This document shows positions 1 to 6,070 of a stretch of DNA of 6,102 nucleotides, in pieces. Source of the DNA: Bacteroidaceae bacterium (lineage in GTDB: Bacteria > Bacteroidota > Bacteroidia > Bacteroidales > Barnesiellaceae_A); NCBI GenBank assembly GCA_017561285.1, contig JAFZDG010000267.1, positions 1 to 6,102 on the forward strand. The letters are read 5' to 3'. The stretch's first letter is position 1; each line of letters opens with the position of its first letter. Made by a program: the position numbers and the translations under genes. The notes below the pieces were generated by a model that saw only the letters and a list, made by a program, of their open reading frames with translations, made no database searches and was not told the DNA's origin.

Positions 1-1
1 C

Positions 2-1633
2 GATGATGATATATGGTATGCTCTGCGATACATTCCCGGAGAGAGCCTTGCCCCTATCACCAATTGTACCGATATTCTTGAGTCGCAATACCACCACTAC
101 ATGGGCGAGAACTCGCGTGCGCTCATTCACATTGCATTACAATCGATATTGGCTATTCTACCCGATGTTGGCTTTGACATAGTCAACACAGCGGTATTTT
201 TGTTACTGGTATGGTGTATGGCCATATACACACAAGGACACCGAGACACACCTCGCCCCATTACACTATTAATATCACTCATAGGCATTTACGCACTACT
301 ACCCGATATGGATTACCTCTATTATTGGGCAGCAGGCTCGCTCAACTATATGTGGACATCGGTGACCACACTCTCCTTGATGCTTATGTGGCAACACACC
401 ACATCGCAACATAGACCTATCACAATCGCAAGTATCGGGATGGCTTTGTGGTCCTTCTGTTGCGGCTTTGGCCACGAGGCACTATCATTACCGGTGGGGG
501 CTGCGATACTCATCTATATGCTTACCCATTATCGCTCTATCGGTAGCAATCAAACAACACTTATTGCCATTGCCTATGGATTGGGGTGCATAGCCATCCT
601 TGCCTCGCCCGGACTGGAAAACAAAGCCCAACATATAGCCTACGATTCGGCAGCTCAATACCTATCGGCTATTGTTATCACAATGCGACAATTGCGCGCC
701 ATACCATTATGTATATTGGTTTTTGTATTACTATGCCTCCGCAAATCGTGGCGCACCACACTGTGGGAATGGATAAAGAGCAACAGCTTCTTACTCACCA
801 CTGCCATTGTCGCTTTTCTTTTTGTCATCTCTATACGGGCCGGAGCATATACGATGCGCATATTCTATGCGGCCGAATTTTTTGCATTGCTGATACTGTT
901 ACGACTTGCCGGCAAATGGCTACACCATACAACCTCGCGTACAATCAATGCCGCAAGTATCATTGCATCGGTCATAGTTGTTGTATGGTGCATTGCTATT
1001 TTACCTCACGCATATGCTACCGGTAAACAACACAAAGCATTACTGCAACAATATAGCAACGATAGCGATGGGGTAATGTTTATTGACCAAGAGACCACCC
1101 CACGATGGGCACACACGTGGGTAATGAACCTGCACAGCACCTACTACGAAGCCCCCGAAGCCGAGTGGAGAGGGTTTGTCATACCACTCATCGACTTACA
1201 AGATAGCCTTGCCGTACCCTATCCAATGACTGCCCGCAACAGCGACAACAGCTACCAACTATATAATAAATATATAGAAATACTGCCCTACGGAATCAAA
1301 GAGGTTATAGAACAACCCGCAACATTCTTCACACCACTACACAAAGTTGCCGGAGACAACCCGTTTTACATCACAGCCGACAGCTGTTATGTTGTGGCAG
1401 AGATAGATAGCACAACAACAGACATAGAGTGGCAATGGCTCTATTACCCTGCCACCTGGAGCGATCCTTCGGCATCGCTACCGGGCCGCATAAGACGATT
1501 GGTTGCCCCTCACACACTACCACCGGCACAACCTATGCTATACCCCGACACAATACTCCTTCCCGACCATCGTCAATATGTGATATACAAACGCCCACCC
1601 TATCGCCGGCTGGAAGGAATAGAAAAAATATAG
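2..1633 (+). CDS. DUF6056-like polytopic membrane protein, 5'-truncated by window edge
   Basis: The frame ending at the TAG at 1631-1633 is open back to base 2, giving 543 visible residues. The first ATG at 101 is internal, because the 33 residues before it (starting DDDIWYALRYIPGE and including ESQYHHYM) resemble the first extracytoplasmic loop of DUF6056-family proteins. The initial membrane segment and start codon are therefore outside the window. About nine or ten hydrophobic segments follow. Loop motifs typical of the family are visible: YYWAAGSLNYMW (about 305-355), GFGHEA (about 463-480) and a SPG motif near 610. From about 1030 on, the protein is a hydrophilic domain of about 200 residues, probably extracytoplasmic. 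The acidic pair near the N-terminus and the multi-pass layout resemble GT-C glycosyltransferases that use lipid-linked sugars, but enzymatic activity is inference. It converges on radC with only 34 bp between them. Family assignment is from recall of motifs. Confidence 0.85.
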   Translation, partial: DDDIWYALRYIPGESLAPITNCTDILESQYHHYMGENSRALIHIALQSILAILPDVGFDIVNTAVFLLLVWCMAIYTQGHRDTPRPITLLISLIGIYALLPDMDYLYYWAAGSLNYMWTSVTTLSLMLMWQHTTSQHRPITIASIGMALWSFCCGFGHEALSLPVGAAILIYMLTHYRSIGSNQTTLIAIAYGLGCIAILASPGLENKAQHIAYDSAAQYLSAIVITMRQLRAIPLCILVFVLLCLRKSWRTTLWEWIKSNSFLLTTAIVAFLFVISIRAGAYTMRIFYAAEFFALLILLRLAGKWLHHTTSRTINAASIIASVIVVVWCIAILPHAYATGKQHKALLQQYSNDSDGVMFIDQETTPRWAHTWVMNLHSTYYEAPEAEWRGFVIPLIDLQDSLAVPYPMTARNSDNSYQLYNKYIEILPYGIKEVIEQPATFFTPLHKVAGDNPFYITADSCYVVAEIDSTTTDIEWQWLYYPATWSDPSASLPGRIRRLVAPHTLPPAQPMLYPDTILLPDHRQYVIYKRPPYRRLEGIEKI

Positions 1634-1667
1634 ATAATTGTTTTAGAAAGAAAAAACTTCGCGCCAA

Positions 1668-2354
1668 TCAGATACCGTCATTATCGGCAAAACTATAGTA
1701 TCCGCCATCACACACAATCACGTGGTCGAGAACAAGCATATCCATAACTTTGGCAGCTTCGACAACACGCTTGGTTATCGTATCATCTTCACGACTCGGA
1801 CGCTTATTGCCCGAAGGATGGTTGTGACACAGAATAATGCCCGAGGCCAAATTTTGCAAAGCGGCACGCATAATGACCTTTACATCTACTGTTGTTGATG
1901 CAGTACCACCCTTACTTACCATAATTGTGTCTATAACCCGTCCGGCACGATTGAGCAAAATAGCCCAGAACTCTTCGTGCGGCAGGTCTATGAGCCTTTG
2001 TTGCATATACTCATATACCTTTTGGCTGGTATTGAGCGTTGGACGTTCCGGCACATCCTCTTCCCTACGACGACGGCCCAACTCCATCGCAGCCATAATT
2101 GTAACAGCCTTAGCTTCTCCAATGCCCTTATAGGTCATCAACTGCTTGATATCATACTTTCCCAAGTTACTTAGGTTGTTTTCCACATCATTGAGTATGC
2201 GTTGTGACAACTCTATAGCAGTCTCTTCAACACTACCCGAACCTATGAGTATAGCCAACAACTCGGCATTACTCAAGGCACGCACACCATGCTGCATCAT
2301 CTTCTCACGCGGACGATCATCGACCGACAATTGAGTTATGGTAAGTTTTGCCAT
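1668..2354 (-). CDS. radC: RadC family JAMM/MPN-domain protein
   Basis: The protein has 228 residues, the usual length for the family. Residues 1-65 match the RadC N-terminal region (DRPREK, then LSNAELLAILIGSG), and a helix-hairpin-helix-like stretch lies around YKGIGEAKA (75-83). The C-terminal JAMM domain (about 105-228) has the expected metal site: E128 in HEEFW, then HNHPSGNKRPSRED, giving H177, H179, S187 and D190. All key residues are present, so the gene looks intact. The N-terminal match supports this ATG. The start overlaps the stop of the upstream glycosyltransferase by one base (TAATG), which suggests translational coupling and a shared transcript. RadC was historically named for DNA repair, but that role is doubtful in E. 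coli and its biochemical function is unsettled; JAMM relatives include metalloproteases. No clear terminator follows it. Confidence 0.96.
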   Translation of the reverse strand: MAKLTITQLSVDDRPREKMMQHGVRALSNAELLAILIGSGSVEETAIELSQRILNDVENNLSNLGKYDIKQLMTYKGIGEAKAVTIMAAMELGRRRREEDVPERPTLNTSQKVYEYMQQRLIDLPHEEFWAILLNRAGRVIDTIMVSKGGTASTTVDVKVIMRAALQNLASGIILCHNHPSGNKRPSREDDTITKRVVEAAKVMDMLVLDHVIVCDGGYYSFADNDGI

Positions 2355-3346
2355 TACTTGTAGAAACTATTTTTGAAAGCCTCAAATTCATCCTTTCGCA
2401 ACACACAGCGTTGCCACCAAGCACGCAAAAAGCCCGTACCGTAACCTGTCAGTTGCACAAATGATGCGACAACCGCCAATGCACCAATCTTGACACTTCT
2501 GTTTTGCAACGTTGCATCAATAAAGATAATGAGAACAAACAGACCTATGAGCGATGATAATGCCGGTATAAATGGTGTTCCCAACAAAAGTACGACAACT
2601 CCAATAGTGAAAACAGCCGGCAACAGATGCACCAATTTGAGCGATTCGGGATATTTTTTATATAAATTGATACGCGCTATACCCGAGTTATGTACTTGCT
2701 TAAAGAACTTACGCAAATCGGTACGGCGCTTATGCCACACCCACGCTTCGGGGAAAAGCCGGCACTTATAGCCGCCCTTAAAAATGCGAATACTGAAGTC
2801 TATATCTTCGCCAAAACGCATCTTGGAGAAACCACCCAACGCCCTATAAACATCGGCTCTGATACCCATATTGAAACTACGAGGATAGAATTTATCGAGT
2901 TTTTTCTTGCCACCTCTTATACCTCCTGTAGTGAAGAATGATGTCATAGCATAGTTTATAGCCTTCTGTATATCGGTAAACGAATCGTGCGCGCGGTCAG
3001 GCCCGCCAAAAGCATCGGCCGGTGCGGCATCCAACTCGGCTTTCACCGCATTGAGATACCCCTCAGGGATAATACAATCGGAATCAAGTACTATAAGATA
3101 CTCGCCCGTAGCCCGCTCGGCACCATAGTTGCGCGACTGTCCCGGGCCCGAATTGGGCTTATTGTAGTAGTGTATATCCAATCGGTCGCTGTAGCTCTTC
3201 ACCACAGCATCGCACGGCACTTGCGAGCCATCTTCGACTATAATTACTTCAAAATCCTTACAATGTTGCTTGGTAAGACTCTCAAGCAACTCGTTAACCT
3301 CATCGGGACGATTAAACACCGGTACTATTAGTGAAAAGTATGCCAT
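2354..3346 (-). CDS. Membrane-anchored family 2 glycosyltransferase
   Basis: The 330-residue protein begins directly with a GT-A fold of the GT2 family: FSLIVPVFNRPDEV (4-17), VIIVEDGSQ (34-42) and SGPGQSRNYG (66-75). The DSD metal/nucleotide-sugar motif is at 88-90, followed by an acceptor-side stretch with FNMGIRADVYRALGGF (158-173) and FGEDID (178-183), where the acidic pair is the likely catalytic base region. A WHKRRT segment (204-209) follows. Residues about 238-305 form two or three hydrophobic segments, so the catalytic domain probably faces the cytoplasm from the inner membrane. Donor and acceptor cannot be read from sequence; envelope polysaccharide or glycolipid synthesis is a reasonable inference. 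The ATG sits about 14 bases after the predicted transcription start and its motifs begin at residue 4, which supports it. Its stop overlaps the radC start by one base. Confidence 0.93.
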   Translation of the reverse strand: MAYFSLIVPVFNRPDEVNELLESLTKQHCKDFEVIIVEDGSQVPCDAVVKSYSDRLDIHYYNKPNSGPGQSRNYGAERATGEYLIVLDSDCIIPEGYLNAVKAELDAAPADAFGGPDRAHDSFTDIQKAINYAMTSFFTTGGIRGGKKKLDKFYPRSFNMGIRADVYRALGGFSKMRFGEDIDFSIRIFKGGYKCRLFPEAWVWHKRRTDLRKFFKQVHNSGIARINLYKKYPESLKLVHLLPAVFTIGVVVLLLGTPFIPALSSLIGLFVLIIFIDATLQNRSVKIGALAVVASFVQLTGYGTGFLRAWWQRCVLRKDEFEAFKNSFYK

Positions 3347-3365
3347 ATTCTCATCATATTTCCTA

Positions 3366-3396
3366 CAAAGTTAACATCTTTTTTCCAATAATCAAT
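3366..3396 (-). promoter_or_regulatory. Bacteroides-type promoter for GT2-radC
   Basis: On the minus strand a TAACTTTG element (3373 to 3366) fits the Bacteroidota -7 consensus TAnnTTTG. An ATTG (3396 to 3393) fits the -33 TTTG element at a spacing of exactly 19 bp. Transcription would start around 3358-3361, leaving a leader of only about 14 bases before the GT2 start. The element lies between the ompH terminator and the GT2 gene, which is where an independent promoter is expected. The match is by eye. Confidence 0.65.
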
Positions 3397-3410
3397 TCCC
3401 TACCATCAAT

Positions 3411-3444
3411 AAAAAAGGGCCTTACCGCTCGTACGATAAAGCCC
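3411..3444 (-). terminator. Intrinsic terminator of the ompH transcript
   Basis: Read on the minus strand, GGGCTTTA (3444 to 3437) pairs with TAAGGCCC (3424 to 3417) through eight base pairs including one U-G. The loop is 12 bases and may itself fold at TCGTACGA. Six T residues (3416 to 3411) follow immediately. It lies 27 bp after the ompH stop and separates that unit from GT2-radC. The plus strand has no T-run after the hairpin, so it should act in one direction only. Confidence 0.85.
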
Positions 3445-3470
3445 TCAATATTCTACCTGGCAAAATTTCT

Positions 3471-4085
3471 TTATTTTGTTGCTGTTGTATCAGTAGCAGC
3501 TACTGCCTCTTTTTTATCTTTGTTATTAAGACCTTTAATAATATCTTGTGTGATATTATAAGCCTCGCCAATGTACAATGTAGCAGCGCGATCGAAAATC
3601 ACATCATAACCGGCTGTTTTGTTATACTCGTTGATATAAGCACGTACAGCGTCAGAGAGATCTTTCATCATTTGTTGTTGAGCTTGCATATTCTCAGCAT
3701 CGATACGCGCAGCATCTGCTTGCAACTTTTCTTGCTCTTGCATCAAAGCATTGTATTGTTGCTCGGCACTGCTTTGCGAAAGGAAGCTATTGTTTTGCAC
3801 CTTGCGTTGGAACTCTTCTTGACGTTTGGCAAGACTTGCAACACGAGAGTTGAGATTGGCGCGGTCGGTCTCAATCTTATCTACCAATTTCATTTCCAAC
3901 TCTTTGGCATATTCATAGTTAGCAATGAGTGTGTCAAGGTCGACATAAGCAATAGTAATTTGCTTACCCTCACATTGGTGGTCGGCAGTAGCAATAGCAT
4001 TGGCTTCGCTGTTGTTACAAGATGTCATAAGAGCACATCCTGCTACGAGTGCAAATACGCATAATGCGTTCAAAAATTTTCTCAT
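3471..4085 (-). CDS. OmpH/Skp-like periplasmic chaperone, predicted lipoprotein
   Basis: The 204-residue protein has the OmpH/Skp layout. A signal sequence (1-22) is followed by a short linker, a beta strand QITIAYVDLDTLIANYEYA (42-60), a long charged coiled-coil helical hairpin (about 60-155) rich in Glu, Gln, Lys and Ala, and a closing strand segment YDVIFDRAATLYIG (160-173). The tail (190-204) is low in complexity and rich in Ala and Thr. Skp-type proteins hold unfolded outer-membrane proteins in the periplasm. Unlike soluble E. coli Skp, this one should be lipidated: there are two candidate lipobox cysteines, C17 (LVAGC) and C23 (MTSC). C23 looks more likely because a polar mature region starts there. 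The ATG overlaps the stop of the upstream small membrane protein (ATGA), suggesting coupled translation. The gene is not next to bamA here. OmpH-fold identity is strong; chaperone function is inferred from the family. Confidence 0.9.
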   Translation of the reverse strand: MRKFLNALCVFALVAGCALMTSCNNSEANAIATADHQCEGKQITIAYVDLDTLIANYEYAKELEMKLVDKIETDRANLNSRVASLAKRQEEFQRKVQNNSFLSQSSAEQQYNALMQEQEKLQADAARIDAENMQAQQQMMKDLSDAVRAYINEYNKTAGYDVIFDRAATLYIGEAYNITQDIIKGLNNKDKKEAVAATDTTATK

Positions 4086-4321
4086 AATTCTTTATTTTCT
4101 TTTTTAGTTTGATTTTCCAATATAACATCTTCCAGATTCTTGCGATTTCTATCGCGCGCATCGGTAGATATAGCACAACTAATACCCTTACGTTTCATCT
4201 CAACATTGCTACTGATGTGCATCGATGGGAACTTACCGCCTTTCACAAAAAAGACTCTAAAACCCAATAATAACACAACTATCGCAATTATAACAATTGT
4301 TATGAGTATTGTTTTCAACAT
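4082..4321 (-). CDS. Small single-pass membrane protein, function unknown
   Basis: This 79-residue protein has one N-terminal hydrophobic helix (about residues 2-25, LKTILITIVIIAIVVLLLGF). A short basic/aromatic stretch FFVKGGKFPS follows, then a hydrophilic tail with one cysteine in KRKGISCAIS and many charged residues to the end. The reading frame is credible as a gene: it has a well-placed promoter 20 bp upstream, a short leader, and its TGA overlaps the ompH ATG in an ATGA junction. The helix followed by KGGKFP and a KGISC segment reminds me of a small conserved Bacteroidota membrane protein usually annotated as hypothetical or 'membrane or secreted protein', but I cannot confirm that without a search. 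A distant likeness to NqrM-type small cysteine-containing membrane proteins is possible and weak. The tail would be cytoplasmic or periplasmic depending on orientation, which the charges do not settle. Confidence 0.8.
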   Translation of the reverse strand: MLKTILITIVIIAIVVLLLGFRVFFVKGGKFPSMHISSNVEMKRKGISCAISTDARDRNRKNLEDVILENQTKKENKEL

Positions 4322-4327
4322 TATTCT

Positions 4328-4348
4328 TATATTTGTGGTGCAAATATA
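4328..4348. repeat. Perfect 8-bp inverted repeat overlapping divergent promoter
   Basis: TATATTTG (4328-4335), a 5-base spacer TGGTG, and CAAATATA (4341-4348) form a perfect palindrome. Each arm is also a TAnnTTTG -7 element, one per strand. It could be an operator, two mutually exclusive -7 boxes, or a chance effect of AT-rich promoter sequence. The minus-strand arm has a well-spaced -33 partner; the plus-strand arm has only a TTG at 4309-4311 with a short 16-bp spacing. Confidence 0.6.
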
Positions 4349-4370
4349 GGAAAGAGAAATTTTCTAACAA
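4341..4370 (-). promoter_or_regulatory. Bacteroides-type promoter for small membrane protein-ompH
   Basis: On the minus strand TATATTTG (4348 to 4341) is a full match to TAnnTTTG, and a TTG (4370 to 4368) lies 19 bp upstream, the same spacing as the GT2-radC promoter. Transcription would begin near 4335, about 14 bases before the ATG at 4321. No Shine-Dalgarno sequence is visible; the leader is A-rich, as is common in Bacteroidota. Confidence 0.7.
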
Positions 4371-4383
4371 CAATTTTTCGCCG

Positions 4384-4405
4384 TATATTTTGTTTATACA
4401 CTTTG
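4384..4405 (+). promoter_or_regulatory. Weak candidate -7 elements for pepD
   Basis: Two near matches to the -7 element occur on the plus strand upstream of pepD: TATATTTTG (4384-4392) and TACACTTTG (4397-4405). Each has three rather than two bases between TA and TTTG, and neither has a clear -33 TTTG at 19-21 bp. A start near 4411 would give an untranslated leader of about 75 bases. This is a tentative call; the plus-strand arm of the palindrome at 4328-4335 is the alternative. Confidence 0.3.
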
Positions 4406-4433
4406 AAAAACCTAAAAAATTAACATAAATTTT

Positions 4434-4464
4434 CCCACGATTACACTCGTTAGCGTTCGTCGGG
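4434..4464 (+). other. Possible hairpin in the pepD leader
   Basis: CCCACGA (4434-4440) can pair with TCGT (4457-4460) and GGG (4462-4464), with C4461 bulged, giving a 7-bp stem around a 16-base loop. It sits 21 bases before the pepD ATG. No T-run follows, so it is not a terminator. It matches no riboswitch class I know, and could be incidental. Confidence 0.3.
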
Positions 4465-4485
4465 AACAAACAAAGTAAAATTACA

Positions 4486-5949
4486 ATGAAAGTTAAAGAC
4501 CTTAAACCCGCGTTGGTATGGGAGATTTTCGATGCCATTACGCAAGTACCTCGCCCCTCTAAGAAAGAAGAAAAAATCCGCGCTTACTTGTTGGATTTTG
4601 CGAAACAACACAACATCGAAGTTGCAACAGACGAAATTGGCAACGTAGTAATGACCGTACCCGCTACTCCCGGTTACGAAGAAGCCCCCACTGTTATCTT
4701 GCAAGCTCACATGGATATGGTGTGCGAAAAGAACAGCGATGTAGAGCTTGACTTTGAGAACGATCCTATCCAAACTTATATCGATGGTGAGTGGGTACGT
4801 GCTCGCGGTACTACCCTCGGTGCCGACAACGGTATTGGTATGGCTGCTGCTATGGCCGTACTTATCGATCCCGAAGCCAAACATGGTCGCTTGCAAGCCC
4901 TCTTCACAGTTGACGAAGAGACCGGCCTTACAGGTGCAAACAACCTCGATGGCAACCTCATCAGCGGCGACATCTTGCTCAACCTCGACTCGGAAGACGA
5001 TGCTCAAATCTTTATCGGTTGCGCCGGTGGTATTGATACCACATCTACATTTACCTACACCGAGCAAGCTGCTCCCCAAGACTACTACTACGCAACCTTG
5101 CGTATCAAAGGTCTCAACGGTGGTCACTCGGGTGGTGATATCCACCATGGTCGCGGTAACGCCAACAAGATTTTGGCTCGCTTCTTGTGGAACGCTATGA
5201 AGAAATATGATGTGAAGTTGGCTACAATCGATGGCGGTAACTTGCGCAATGCTATTCCTCGCGAGGCTATGGCCGTTATTGGTGTACCCGTACAACACAA
5301 AGAAGATATCCGCGTAGATTTCAACTGTCACATAGCTACTGTAGAAGACGAATTGCGTGGTGTAGATGCACTCACAGGTTCGGGTATGGAAACAGCCGAT
5401 GTTCCTGCTACTTGCATCGATGACAAGACTGCACACAACCTCATCTCGGCTCTCTATGCAGCACCTCATGGTGTTATCGCCATGAGTCGCGAGTTGCCCG
5501 GTTTGGTACAAACCTCTACCAACCTTGCTTCGGTAAAAATGCGTGAAGGCAATACTATCGTAGTAGCAACCAGCCAACGCAGCTCGGTTGAAAGCGAGAA
5601 ATATGACATCGCCAACCAAATAGAAGCTCTCTTTGCAATGGCCGGTGCCGAGCCTGCTCATGGCGAAGGCTATCCCGGATGGAAACCCAATATGCAATCG
5701 GCTATCAAAGACATCGCTGTTGAGGCATACGAAGAGTTGTTCAACGTTACACCCGAAATTCTTGCTATCCACGCAGGTCTCGAGTGTGGTTTGTTCCTCT
5801 CTAAATATCCCCACCTCGATATGATTTCGTTTGGTCCCACATTGCGCGACGTACACTCACCCGATGAGCGTATGCACATTCCCGCAGTTGAGAAATTCTG
5901 GTTGCACCTTCTCCGCATCCTCGAGAAAGTGGCTGTGATGAAAAAATAA
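4486..5949 (+). CDS. pepD: Aminoacyl-histidine dipeptidase (PepD type, peptidase M20C)
   Basis: This complete 487-residue protein has the usual PepD length. It is a cytosolic metallopeptidase family that splits Xaa-His and other dipeptides using a two-metal site. The M20 motifs are all present: HMD at 75-77, GADNG at 112-116 with bridging D114, VDEETG at 142-147 with general base E144 and ligand E145, NLDSED at 166-171 with D168, and VHSPDE at 456-461 with H457. The dimerisation/lid insert begins around GLNGGHSGGDIHHGRGNA (209-226). The N-terminus (DLKPALVWEIFDAI, then VPRPSKKE) matches the family and supports this ATG. No Shine-Dalgarno sequence is seen; the start is preceded by an A-rich stretch ending TTACA. 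Codon use is visibly more biased (CGC/CGT for Arg, GGT for Gly, CTC for Leu) than in the DUF6056 gene, consistent with good expression. It is monocistronic, with a terminator 20 bp after its stop. Confidence 0.97.
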   Translation: MKVKDLKPALVWEIFDAITQVPRPSKKEEKIRAYLLDFAKQHNIEVATDEIGNVVMTVPATPGYEEAPTVILQAHMDMVCEKNSDVELDFENDPIQTYIDGEWVRARGTTLGADNGIGMAAAMAVLIDPEAKHGRLQALFTVDEETGLTGANNLDGNLISGDILLNLDSEDDAQIFIGCAGGIDTTSTFTYTEQAAPQDYYYATLRIKGLNGGHSGGDIHHGRGNANKILARFLWNAMKKYDVKLATIDGGNLRNAIPREAMAVIGVPVQHKEDIRVDFNCHIATVEDELRGVDALTGSGMETADVPATCIDDKTAHNLISALYAAPHGVIAMSRELPGLVQTSTNLASVKMREGNTIVVATSQRSSVESEKYDIANQIEALFAMAGAEPAHGEGYPGWKPNMQSAIKDIAVEAYEELFNVTPEILAIHAGLECGLFLSKYPHLDMISFGPTLRDVHSPDERMHIPAVEKFWLHLLRILEKVAVMKK

Positions 5950-5965
5950 TAGCAACACAATACAA

Positions 5966-5997
5966 GAAAAAGGTTGAGCGCTGCTCAACCTTTTTTT
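5966..5997 (+). terminator. Strong intrinsic terminator of pepD, probably bidirectional
   Basis: AGGTTGAGC (5971-5979) and GCTCAACCT (5983-5991) form a perfect 9-bp stem with a 3-base loop. The flanking A-run and T-run can extend it. Seven T residues follow the CC on the plus strand (5991-5997). On the minus strand the same hairpin is followed by five T residues, so it may also stop transcripts from the tRNA side. Confidence 0.92.
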
Positions 5998-6035
5998 GTA
6001 CCCTATCACGAAGCCACAAAGTATATATACAAGAA

Positions 6036-6060
6036 ACGCCCGACATTGCTGTCGAGCGTC
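6036..6060 (-). terminator. Probable terminator hairpin of the tRNA transcript
   Basis: On the minus strand ACGCTCGACA (6059 to 6050) pairs with TGTCGGGCGT (6045 to 6036) over ten bases, with one U-G wobble, around a GCAA tetraloop of the GNRA class. The trailing TTTCTT is only moderately T-rich. On the plus strand the wobble becomes a C/A mismatch and the loop becomes TTGC, but the following sequence (TCTTTTCTTTT) is more T-rich. The stem therefore favours the minus strand, just after the tRNA; a backup role for pepD is possible. Confidence 0.6.
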
Positions 6061-6070
6061 TTTTCTTTTG

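Noticed and set aside
586..1026. Open frame of 146 codons on the plus strand inside the DUF6056-like gene
   Set aside because: It is out of frame with a long family-matching membrane protein, and its His/Cys/Tyr-rich product has no family features.
2987..3331. Open frame of 114 codons on the plus strand opposite the GT2 gene
   Set aside because: It is antisense to the conserved GT2 catalytic domain and has no recognisable features.
3546..4064. Open frame of 172 codons on the plus strand opposite ompH
   Set aside because: It mirrors the coiled-coil codons of ompH and has no supporting promoter or domain.
4434..4464. Riboswitch upstream of pepD
   Set aside because: Only one short bulged stem is visible, with no conserved core I recognise and no terminator or anti-terminator pair.
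4257..4538. Open frame of 93 codons on the minus strand across the pepD-ompH intergenic region
   Set aside because: It spans the ompH-unit promoter and the pepD start, and overlaps the better-supported small membrane protein in another frame.
4450..5856. Open frame of 468 codons on the minus strand, opposite pepD
   Set aside because: The plus strand holds an intact pepD with every catalytic motif. The antisense frame shows no recognisable domain, is rich in Cys, Val and His, and is explained by pepD codon bias that avoids TTA, CTA and TCA.
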